A stretch of 64,000 bases of DNA from CANJXF01 sp043775015 (GTDB lineage: Bacteria > Verrucomicrobiota > Verrucomicrobiia > Limisphaerales > CANJXF01), in NCBI GenBank assembly GCA_043775015.1, contig JAYVSV010000029.1:1-64000 (forward strand). Direction: 5' to 3'. Below are positions 7,965-16,800 of the stretch, piece after piece. Under the pieces are notes generated by a model that saw only the letters and a list, made by a program, of their open reading frames with translations, was not told the origin of the DNA and did no database searches. The first letter of the stretch is position 1; each line of letters begins with the position of its first letter. Made by a program: the position numbers and the translations under genes.

Positions 7965-9795
7965 TCTTCTCAGGCTGGGTTGTATTAATCAAATCGCTGC
8001 TGGCCGCAATCGCCTCGGAAAGCAAACCCAACGCTTCAGCGCGAACCACCGATCCGACCAGGCGATTTTCTTTGAACGTATTTACGACAGGAACATTGCG
8101 TTGTTCGCTCGCCAGCAGCACCGGCAAGGCGTCGAGCAAACGCTGGTTGGGGGTCAGGTAGGGCGGTACCGGACGCATTACGTCGTAAGCAATAATCGCA
8201 TTCAGCTCCTGGCCGGCGTTGAGGTATTCTTTCAAATCTTGCAAAGCAACGACGCCAAGCAAACGTTGTTTGTCGTCCACCACGGGCAGGAAATTATTTG
8301 CGCTCGTCAGAAACCGATTCGCAATTTCACCCAGCGTGGCAGTTTCAGAAACTGGCGCGACCGGTGCTTGCATCAGATCGCCGACCGTTTCCTCAGTCGC
8401 AGCACCGGCACGCTTGTTTTCTGATTCCAGCGCAAGTCCTTTTTGTCGGAATGGCTCGGTATAAATCGATTCGGGATGGAATCGGCGTGCGACCAAAGTT
8501 GAAACGACACTCGCCAGCATGAGCGCGGGCATGAGCGAGTAATTCAACGACATCTCAAATACCATGATCATCGCGAGCAATGGCGAACGTGTCGTCGCGG
8601 CCAGAACACTTCCCATTCCTACTAAAGCAAAAACGCCGATCGGCATCTCTTCTCCGAACCCGCCCCAATAGAGAGCTTTGCCGAACAACGCGCCGAGTCC
8701 TGCACCAAGAAAAAGAGTCGGTGTAAAAACACCGCCGACTGCGCCAGAGCCAATCGAGAGCACGGTCGCTACAAGTTTCGCGAGAAAAATGGCAATGAGC
8801 AAATTGACTTCGAAGTTGTTGTGCAGAATATCGTTTGCCACGGAATAGCCGTTGCCCCACACCTGCGGAAAATAAATCGCGATGATCCCGACCAGAGCGC
8901 CGCCAATCGCCAGTCGCGCAAACAAAGGAATATTCAGGAGTGAAAAAAACTCCTCGCTTCTCCGCAACATTTTCATAAACAGGACGCCAAGCCCTCCCGC
9001 GAGCGCGCCCAGCAAAATGAACCAGGGCAGTTGTGTGACGCTGGTAAACTCGAACCCCGGCATGGAATACCACGGGGTAATGCCGAAAAAATTTCGCGAC
9101 AACATCGAAGCAATCACGGAGGAAAAAACCAGCGGCGCGAAAAGGTTCATCGAAAAATTTCCAAGAACAATCTGCGCGGCGAAAACGGCACCGGCAATCG
9201 GCGCGTTGTAAGCGGCGGCCAAACCGGATGCAGCGCCACAGGCCACGAGTAACCGCAGCCGATACGGATGCCAGCGGGCGAGTTGCCCCCACTTCGATGC
9301 GAGCATCGCGGTGAGTTGCGTAATGGCCCCTTCGCGTCCGATCGACGCTCCTGTGGCAATGCTCACGAGAGAAGAAAGGCCACGAACCAACCCCGAGCGG
9401 AACGGCAATCGCCCGTCGCCGGCCACCACCACTTCGAGAAAATTTGTTGTCCCTTGTTTACCGGCCAACCGGAGGCCCCAGTAAAGAATTGCGCCAGCCA
9501 CCAGACCACCGAGCGTTGGAATCAAGAAGCGCTGCCAACTGTGAAGCGATTCCGCCATGCGAACCGGATCACGCGCTTCACCAAAAATGAGCGCTTGGGC
9601 GAGGCGGACACCACTGGAGAAAATAAGATTGGTGAAACCGCCGATAACCCCGACGACCCCAGCGAGCAGGAGGTGAAACGCTTCTTCACTGAAAAATATT
9701 TTTTCACGTATCGCCCAGATTTGTTTCAGATTATGGCGGACAAACTCCTGAATGGTTTTAAGATGAGGCTCAAAAAAATTTCGCCAGGAATTCAC
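7918..9795 (-). CDS. ClC-type chloride channel/antiporter with CBS pair
   Basis: A 625-residue ClC family protein. The membrane domain spans roughly residues 40-450 and includes GREGAITQL with the putative gating glutamate E155, and the late pore helix GAVGGVFTPTLFLGAGLGA. I do not see a canonical GSGIP motif; the equivalent region reads AGKQGTTNFL. Two CBS modules occupy about residues 465-605 (VGDLMQAPVAPVSE... and DVMRPVPPYLTPNQ...), a nucleotide-sensing regulatory unit. The gene converges on the WecA-like gene and lies 60 bp downstream of mgtE, so the two ion-transport genes may share a transcript. Confidence 0.87.
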   Translation of the reverse strand: MNSWRNFFEPHLKTIQEFVRHNLKQIWAIREKIFFSEEAFHLLLAGVVGVIGGFTNLIFSSGVRLAQALIFGEARDPVRMAESLHSWQRFLIPTLGGLVAGAILYWGLRLAGKQGTTNFLEVVVAGDGRLPFRSGLVRGLSSLVSIATGASIGREGAITQLTAMLASKWGQLARWHPYRLRLLVACGAASGLAAAYNAPIAGAVFAAQIVLGNFSMNLFAPLVFSSVIASMLSRNFFGITPWYSMPGFEFTSVTQLPWFILLGALAGGLGVLFMKMLRRSEEFFSLLNIPLFARLAIGGALVGIIAIYFPQVWGNGYSVANDILHNNFEVNLLIAIFLAKLVATVLSIGSGAVGGVFTPTLFLGAGLGALFGKALYWGGFGEEMPIGVFALVGMGSVLAATTRSPLLAMIMVFEMSLNYSLMPALMLASVVSTLVARRFHPESIYTEPFRQKGLALESENKRAGAATEETVGDLMQAPVAPVSETATLGEIANRFLTSANNFLPVVDDKQRLLGVVALQDLKEYLNAGQELNAIIAYDVMRPVPPYLTPNQRLLDALPVLLASEQRNVPVVNTFKENRLVGSVVRAEALGLLSEAIAASSDLINTTQPEKTKVTPTNPTASPPAK

Positions 9796-9855
9796 TTTTT
9801 AAATCCTAAAATCTTTTTGGCCGTTGACGAGCGTTGAAATGCGCAAAGGACGAAT

Positions 9856-11172
9856 TCAAATCGCACCTCCCCACCAGTGCAGCGCGAGGGTTGCCAGTCC
9901 GAGAAAGAAAAAGAACCCGGCGACATCGGTCACAGTTGTTACAAAAATGCTGGAAGCGAGCGCGGGATCAATCTTGGCCGCTTTCAAACCAAACGGAATC
10001 AGCACTCCGGAAAGCGCCGCAGCAACCATGTTCAACAGCATCGCGAGTCCAACGACGAATCCGAGAACGGCCTGCCCTTTCCAAAGATAGCTGATCACGC
10101 CGACGACCAGCCCGATCGCCAGGCCATTCGCAATTCCGAGCAAAAGTTCTTTGAGCAACGCCTTCCGCCCGTCACCCCGGGAAATTTCCCCGAGAGCCAG
10201 GTCGCGAATAATGACCGTCAAAGTTTGCGCGCCGGAATTACCACCCTGCCCCGCGACAATCGGGAGGAAAATCGCGAGCACGGTCCAGCGCGCAATGGTT
10301 TCTTCGAAATATCCCACGACCGCCGCCGCGAGAAAGGCAGTCGCAAGATTGACATAAAGCCACGGCAAACGAGTGCGAATGGATTTACGCCACGGCGTCA
10401 GCGCTCGTTCTTCTCCTGAAAGACCCACCATCAACTGCATGTCTTCAGTAGCCTCGTCCTGCGCCACTTCGATGAAATCGTTTGCGCGAACGATTCCAAC
10501 CATGCGACTTTCTGCGTCGAGGACCGGCAGCGCGAGATAATGATAATGCTCGAACTGCCGGGCGATTTCTTCCTGGTCCGCATCGACCCTTACAAAGCGA
10601 ACGCCCGGGTTCATGATTTCCTGGATGCGTCGCTCCGGCTTTTTGAAAACGAGATCGCGCAATGAGACCACGCCTAAAAGTTTTTGCGCCGCGTCCATCA
10701 CGTAAAGATAAGAAACATCTTCACTCTGCACTTCCTCGCGTGAACGCAACATTTCCTGGCACTGTTGGACGGTCTGATCAGCGCGCAACGCGATGAACCG
10801 ATCACTCATGATTCCGCCCGCCGTGTCCGCCGGATATTGCAACAAGGCGTTGACACGCGCCGATTGATCGGGCGGAAGATCAGCCAGGGTTTCAGCGCGT
10901 TGTTCCGCCGTCAAATCCCCCGCCACATCCGCAGCGTCGGTGGAAGACATGCGTCCGAGAAAACCAGTCACCTGCTCTGACGAAAGGGTTGAGAGTAATT
11001 TCGACGAAGGTTCGTGCTCCAATTCGGCGATGGCGGCTGCCGCAACCGACGACGGGAGTTGAACCAAAATTTCGTGCGCCTCCCAAACGGGCAGACGCTG
11101 CAGACGATCCGCCAGATCCGCAGGATGAAGCTGCAGATATTCTTGAATTGAATTTTTCGATTCGGTTTCCAT
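9856..11172 (-). CDS. mgtE: magnesium transporter MgtE
   Basis: A 438-residue protein with full MgtE architecture. It has a helical N domain of about 125 residues (LHPADLADRLQRLPVWEAHEIL), a CBS pair (about 125-250, with YPADTAGGIMSDRFIAL and IVRANDFIEVAQDEATEDMQ), and a C-terminal five-helix pore (LPIVAGQGGNSGAQTLTVIIRDLALGE in the family-typical place). MgtE is a Mg2+ channel gated by cytoplasmic Mg2+ bound between the N and CBS domains. ATG start at 11172. The ClC gene follows 60 bp downstream. Confidence 0.93.
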   Translation of the reverse strand: METESKNSIQEYLQLHPADLADRLQRLPVWEAHEILVQLPSSVAAAAIAELEHEPSSKLLSTLSSEQVTGFLGRMSSTDAADVAGDLTAEQRAETLADLPPDQSARVNALLQYPADTAGGIMSDRFIALRADQTVQQCQEMLRSREEVQSEDVSYLYVMDAAQKLLGVVSLRDLVFKKPERRIQEIMNPGVRFVRVDADQEEIARQFEHYHYLALPVLDAESRMVGIVRANDFIEVAQDEATEDMQLMVGLSGEERALTPWRKSIRTRLPWLYVNLATAFLAAAVVGYFEETIARWTVLAIFLPIVAGQGGNSGAQTLTVIIRDLALGEISRGDGRKALLKELLLGIANGLAIGLVVGVISYLWKGQAVLGFVVGLAMLLNMVAAALSGVLIPFGLKAAKIDPALASSIFVTTVTDVAGFFFFLGLATLALHWWGGAI

Positions 11173-11361
11173 TCCGTTCCGCTACGTCGATGAACAGTAC
11201 GAGTGGATTGCGTAAATTGTCCAGCGGGAGAAAAAAATTAATGGGCACGGCCAAGGTTCTGCCTTCCGGGTTCCGCGTGCTGGCAGTCCGGTGGAGGCCA
11301 ATAATCCGCCGCAAGTCGCGCTTGTATTCCCACATCCCGAATGGACGACTCGATAATAGCA

Positions 11362-11413
11362 CGGCGTTTCAACGCCGGGTTTCGATTTGCAACGTGACAA
11401 GTCCCGAAGAGAC
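11362..11413. repeat. REP-like palindrome pair upstream of the transposase
   Basis: Two hairpins of the same types as the array at 11938-12520: CGGCGTTTCAACGCCG at 11362-11377 and a slightly degenerate GTCCCGAAGAGAC at 11401-11413. They lie 16-67 bp before the Y1 transposase start at 11429, so repeats flank the transposase gene on both sides. Confidence 0.65.
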
Positions 11414-11428
11414 GGCTGAAATGCCGCC

Positions 11429-11875
11429 ATGTCCTATGTGAGTTCGTATCACCATTGCGTTTTCAGCACCAAAGAACGCCGTCCACTCATCACCGCGCCA
11501 TTGAGAGAACGACTCTGGCCATTTCTCGGCGGCATCGCGCGGCAAAATAAAATGTGCGCCCTGGAAATCGGCGGCGTGGCAGATCATGTGCATATTCTTC
11601 TCTCGACGCCCGCCACCATGCCCATCGCCAAAGCCATGCAACTTATCAAAGGCGGTTCCTCGAAATGGATTCACGAGAATTTTCCCGACCAAAGATTATT
11701 TGCGTGGCAGGAAAAATATGGCGCGTTCAGCGTCAGCGTTTCGCAACTCGACACCATCATCGCCTACATCAAGAAACAGCCGGAACATCATCGGAAAATG
11801 ACGTTTCAGGAAGAGTTCACGGCGTTGTTGAAAAAGCACAAGATGGAATACGACGAACGTTATTTGTGGGATTAA
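11429..11875 (+). CDS. REP-associated tyrosine (Y1) transposase, IS200/IS605-like
   Basis: A 148-residue Y1 transposase. The HUH motif is H53-V-H55 in DHVHILL, and the nucleophile is Y113 in AYIKKQPEHHRK. The N-terminal YHHCVFSTKERRPLI is the usual start of this family. These enzymes cut and join single-stranded DNA at hairpins. It has no partner tnpB. REP-like palindromes lie on both sides (11362-11413 and 11938-12520), the typical setting of a domesticated RAYT rather than a freely moving IS200. The gene is full length with intact catalytic residues. Confidence 0.88.
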   Translation: MSYVSSYHHCVFSTKERRPLITAPLRERLWPFLGGIARQNKMCALEIGGVADHVHILLSTPATMPIAKAMQLIKGGSSKWIHENFPDQRLFAWQEKYGAFSVSVSQLDTIIAYIKKQPEHHRKMTFQEEFTALLKKHKMEYDERYLWD

Positions 11876-11937
11876 TTTTCAGTCGCGAATTCCCGGCACG
11901 AAAGAATATCGCGTGAAACCCCAAATAAGAATCCCCA

Positions 11938-12520
11938 ATCCCGAAGGGATTTCCGAAAATAGCCCGGCGTTTCAACGCCGGGTTGGAATGAAAATGAAAC
12001 GAGTCCCGAAGGGACGGATGAGAACGATCCTTTCACATCGAAAATCGGAAGGACGTTTTGGAAATAATCGGATGAATTTGATGACGTTTGTTCGTGAAAA
12101 TTTCAGCCGTCCCTTCGGGACTCGACATCTTGTCGCGTGGAACCCGGCGTTCAAACGTCGGGCTATTGTCAGATGTTCCTTCGGAACGGGCATGGAAGAA
12201 TTTAAATAACATGGAGCCTCGCAAAAAATGGATGGTGAAAACTCCGCGATATTCGCGAATCGATTTTTCAGTCCCGAAGGGGACGTTCCGAAAATAACCC
12301 GGCGTTCAGCGCCGGGTTGGAATGAAAATGAAACGAGTCCCGAAGGGACGGATGAGAACGATCCTTTCACATCGAAAATCGGAAGGACGTTTTGAAAACA
12401 TCGGATGAATTCGATGACGTTTGTTCGTGAAAATTTCAACCGTCCCTTCGGGACTCGACATCATGTCGCATGAAACCCGGCGTTCAAACGCCGGGCTATT
12501 GTCAGATGTTCCTTCGGAAC
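11938..12520. repeat. REP/BIME-like palindrome array with a ~250-bp direct duplication
   Basis: Two copies of a ~250-bp unit, 11938-12187 and 12271-12520, differ by scattered substitutions and small indels and are separated by 83 bp. Each contains, in order, a (G/A)TCCCGAAGGGA(C/T)-type hairpin, a CCCGGCG...CGCCGGG palindrome (11963-11982; 12298-12316), GTCCCGAAGGGAC (12003-12015; 12337-12349), its inverse GTCCCTTCGGGAC (12109-12121; 12442-12454), a second CCCGGCGTTC palindrome (12143-12162; 12476-12495) and GTTCCTTCGGAAC (12175-12187; 12508-12520). It fills the gene-free stretch 11876-12568. I see no gene here. Confidence 0.8.
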
Positions 12521-12568
12521 AATTACGCAGAAATAAGCGAACGCCGTCTCGTGCCGACTTTCATTTCT

Positions 12569-13696
12569 TTATTTCGCAGGTTTATTCGTTGAGGCGGAAA
12601 TTTGATTTGTTTTCAATCGCTCACTCCAGCTTTTTTCTATTTTAGCAAACTCAAGGGGAGGATTGTAGTCCGCCTTTAGTTCGTCGGAAAGTAAACGAGC
12701 CGCTCTATGTAACGCTGGTAAATTATTTCGGCTGTCGGCCAACACGCCATGAAGAAAGGATAGTTTTTGTTCTTTATCAATATTGGTATGCCCCCACACA
12801 AATTCCACATAAGCCCTCGCAAGATCTGAAGGAACATTTTGCCAATTTTTTCCGATCTCATCCATGCCAAATAAATTTGGTTTCGCCGTTTCACGCCAAT
12901 TTAGAACTTTATACGGCTTGTCGAACATGTCGTTCGCATAACTTAGTTGAATGGCAAATTTCGCCTTACGTGCTTCGGATCTCAATCTGAAATTCTCATC
13001 ACCCGCCCACTTGTCTAGCCTCTGATACGCGTCTCTATCTTCGGTCTGAGCTGCAAGCACTGCCATAATGAACATCGACTGTTCGTCTAGCTTTTCGAGA
13101 AGAGATCGAGCTTCAGCTAACGTGACTTGAAGTTCATCTCCTGTTTTTTGCGTCTGTTTAGAATTTTCGTCCAGCTTTTCGACCCGATCTTGAATGTCTG
13201 CTTTGCTCTTTGAAAGCAAATCGACAAATTCATTTCGGATTGGGGCAATCTGGTTTGTGATATTCTTTTGAATCAACGTGTCAGCGATCGTATCGATTCT
13301 TTCCTTTGCTTTATCTTGGACCAACGCGGATATTTCTTTTGTGGCGAACTCAGAATCAATGCGTTTTGTAACTTCCTTCCGCAAATCATTTACATCGCTT
13401 TGCAAATCTTGCCTCAATTTCTGTCCCAAGAGTTCGAATTCAGATTTTTGTCTCGCTTGAACACGCAAACCTTCATCTCGGAGATCGGCTTTAAACTCAC
13501 TGGCCGATTTATAGGAAAAATAGATTCCTATCGCAATTAATGCACCAATTATAACTACCACGAATTTATACGCTGACCGCACCCAAGAAATTTCTTTATG
13601 AGCGTGGTCAGTTAATGAAACAATTGCGTTCGACAGATCGGTTGGGCCTTCCTTGTCAGCAACATCGGTTTTGATGTCTTTACGTTTGGTACTCAA
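12569..13696 (-). CDS. membrane-anchored coiled-coil protein of unknown function
   Basis: A 375-residue protein I do not recognise. A cytoplasmic N-terminus of about 40 residues precedes one membrane segment (FVVVIIGALIAIGIYFSY, about 45-62). A long charged helical region (about 65-205) rich in K, E, D and Q should form a coiled coil. The C-terminal ~170 residues look alpha-helical and possibly repeat-like. Codon use is visibly more A/T-rich than in neighbouring genes. With the REP array and transposase next to it, this suggests an acquired or accessory gene. It is divergent from smc, and a functional link is not shown. Confidence 0.65.
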   Translation of the reverse strand: MSTKRKDIKTDVADKEGPTDLSNAIVSLTDHAHKEISWVRSAYKFVVVIIGALIAIGIYFSYKSASEFKADLRDEGLRVQARQKSEFELLGQKLRQDLQSDVNDLRKEVTKRIDSEFATKEISALVQDKAKERIDTIADTLIQKNITNQIAPIRNEFVDLLSKSKADIQDRVEKLDENSKQTQKTGDELQVTLAEARSLLEKLDEQSMFIMAVLAAQTEDRDAYQRLDKWAGDENFRLRSEARKAKFAIQLSYANDMFDKPYKVLNWRETAKPNLFGMDEIGKNWQNVPSDLARAYVEFVWGHTNIDKEQKLSFLHGVLADSRNNLPALHRAARLLSDELKADYNPPLEFAKIEKSWSERLKTNQISASTNKPAK

Positions 13697-13844
13697 TCGG
13701 AAGAAAGGCTAATGTTTCTCAGGGTTCTGTCAAGATACGAGCTTCACATGTTCACCCATTACTTGTGGAATTGTGAATAACTTACCCCTTTATATGGTGT
13801 TTTTTACCTTTACTTGATTTCGCGGTTTTGGCTTCATTTCGCCC

Positions 13845-16800
13845 ATGTATTTGAAGAATTTGACCGCGCTCGGTTTCAAGTCTTTTGCGGACAAAACTTC
13901 CCTGAATTTCCAGCCCGGCGTGACCGCGATTGTCGGACCGAATGGCTGCGGCAAATCGAATGTTTCGGACGCGATTCGCTGGGTGCTCGGCGAGCAATCG
14001 GCCAAGGCGTTGCGCGGTGGCGAAATGGCGGACGTGATTTTCAACGGCACGGACGGACGCAAACCGCTCGGCATGGCGGAAGTTTCCCTGACGATTGGCG
14101 GCGTCGATGGCGAACATCTGGTCACGGCGGGTGTCGAGGTAGCGTATGACGAAGTGACTTTGACGCGGCGCGTGTTTCGCGACGGCGGCAGCGAATATTT
14201 CATCAACAAAACGCCGTGTCGCCTCAAGGATGTGCAGCAACTTTTCATGGGCACGGGCGTCGGGCGCACGAGTTACAGCATCATGGCGCAGGGAAATATC
14301 ACGCAGATTCTTTCCAGCAAACCGGATGATCGCCGGATGGTTTTCGAGGAAGCGGCGGGCATCACGAAGTTCAAGTCGCAGAAAAAAGAGGCGCTGCGCA
14401 AATTGGAAAGCACCGACCAAAATCTTTTGCGCGTGGCGGATTTAATTCGCGAAGTGAAACGGCAGATCGGTTCGTTGCAACGGCAGGCGGGCAAAGCGAA
14501 ACGTTACAAACAACTCGCGCAGGAATTGCAGCATCTCGACACGCAACTGGCGCGGCATCAGTTCGATGTTTTGCAGGGCGAAATCAACGAGCGCCAAGCG
14601 TCAGTGGAAAAATTGCGCGTGGAAATCGAGGTGTGTTCCGAAAGTGTTTTGCGCGGCGAAAATGAAATTGCGCAATTGCGCGAACGGCTTTCCGAACTGG
14701 AACAGCAGATCAATCAGACACAGCAGCGCGGACTGGAATTGAAAAGCCAGATTGATCGGCACGAGAGCCGGATTCATTTCAACGAAGAACGTTTGCGAGA
14801 ATTTGAATCGCAGAATTCCAAGGCGCTGACGGAAATCACGCAGTCAGAGGAGCGTCGTCTCGCGGCGGAACAGGAACTTGCCGTCGTGACGGAAAAATTG
14901 GCGGCGTCGCAAAGCGGGCTCGAAGAACAAAAGAAAAATCTGGAAACAAAACGCGCTGCTCTGAGCGGCGTTGAGCAGGAATTGTCCGCGAAGCAGGAAG
15001 CGATTCGCAAAGCGCAGTCAGATTTATTTGCTGCCGCGCAGCAACTCACCCGCGTGCGCAACGAGATCAACGCGCTCGACATGCAGAAGCAGGGCAATGT
15101 GATTCGCCTCGAAAAACTTTCTTCGGAAAAAATCCAGTTGGAAGAGGAACGCACCCGCCTGGAAACGCGCTTGCATGAATTTGCCTCGAATGTTGAAGCG
15201 GAAAAACTGAGCGTGCAAACGCAACGCGGCACGGTTGAGCAACGACAAGAGCGCTTAAAGGAAATTCAAACCGAGCTGACGCAAATCACACAACGGCTTG
15301 ACGACGTTCTCCGGCAACAAGCGGAAAAACGTTCGCGCCTTAACGTTCTCGAACAACTGAACGAAGCGCACGAAGGCTTCAGTACTGGAACTTTGGCCGC
15401 ATTGAAGACTGCGCAAAATGTTTTGGGTTCGCTCGCCGATAAAATACAAGTTCCAAATGAATACGTCGTGGCGATCGAAGCCGCTCTCGGCCACAATCTT
15501 CAACTCGTTCTCACCGAACAACCGGAATCCGCGCAGCAAATTCTCGGTGACCTGAATGCAAATAAAAAAGGTCGCGCCAGCATCGCGGCACTGGCGTTTA
15601 GTGGCACGGGCGTCTCGCCCGTGCGGATCTCCGAAACGACCGAATCTAACGTTCTTGAAACGCACGGGCGGGACGCCCGTGCCACTACTGCGCTTTCGAT
15701 CATTGAAGCCGATTCTTCCATTCAGCCGTTACTCCAACAATTGCTCGGACAAACATTGATCGTTTCTGATTTGGCTGCGGCGGTTTCAGCTTTTCGCGAG
15801 AGTAACGGGGCGTTTGATTTCGTGACGCAATCTGGTGAGTTGCTCAATCGCAACGGAATTTTCACCGGCGGAAACGCCAACAGCAACGGGTCTGGAAATG
15901 CGTCGTCCATCCTCGGACGCAAAAACCAAATTACGGAATTGCAATCGGCAGCAGGCCAACTTCAGGAACAGGTCAACGAAATCAGCCGCAATAAAGGTGC
16001 GTTGCTCAGCGAACAAACGGAACTGCAAGCGAGTTTGCAAGCGGCGCAAACGGAATTGCGCACACAGGAAGTGGCGATTGCAACACGCCAAGGGGAACAC
16101 AACGCGCTGCAAAATTCGCAGCGTGTCTTGCATCAGAAAATCGACACGGTCGTTTACGAAATCACCAGTCTCGCGGCACAGGAGCAAGAGGGGAATCAAA
16201 AGCGCGAAACCTTGGCGGCGCGCATTGGCCATTTTGAAAACAGCGAGCGCGAATTGCAGGCGCAGGTCAACGAACTGAATGCAGCCCTCGAACAATTGCG
16301 TCAGCAGCGCGATGCGGCGAATGCGGCTCTGACCGAAACCAAAGTTTCTCTCGCGACCGAGGAACAACTTTGTTCGTCGTTCCGCAACCAGAAGCAACCG
16401 CTCGAACAACGCATTCACGAATTGACGCACCTGGCTGAGCAGCGGCGGACTGAAATCGCGTCGTTCCTGAATCGCAAAGCGCAGGCGGAATCGGAGATCG
16501 CCGAGTCGCGTCAGAAAATTGATTCATTGCAGCACGACCGTGAGCAAGTGAATGCGCAAGCTGCCGAACTCATCGGCCAAAAAGATGCGCAGGAAAATGA
16601 AGTCTCAACGCGCGAAGAAAACTTACGTGAACAACGCCGGCGCTTGACGGAAATCCAGCAGCAACGCGGTTCGCTGGAAGTTGAATTGGCGCAAAAGAAC
16701 ATGTCGGTGCAAAACTTGCGCGAAAAGATTCAGCAGAAATATCAGGTGAATCTCGACGACGTTCGCAGTGAGTGCATCACGATTACTTTCGCCGACGAAG

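Noticed and set aside
10892..11362. Minus-strand frame overlapping mgtE and its upstream region
   Set aside because: It lies antiphase over an unmistakable MgtE N domain and shows no protein features of its own.
11938..12520. Possible CRISPR array
   Set aside because: Repeats are short palindromes of several types with irregular spacing, and the linkers are themselves duplicated; there are no cas genes.
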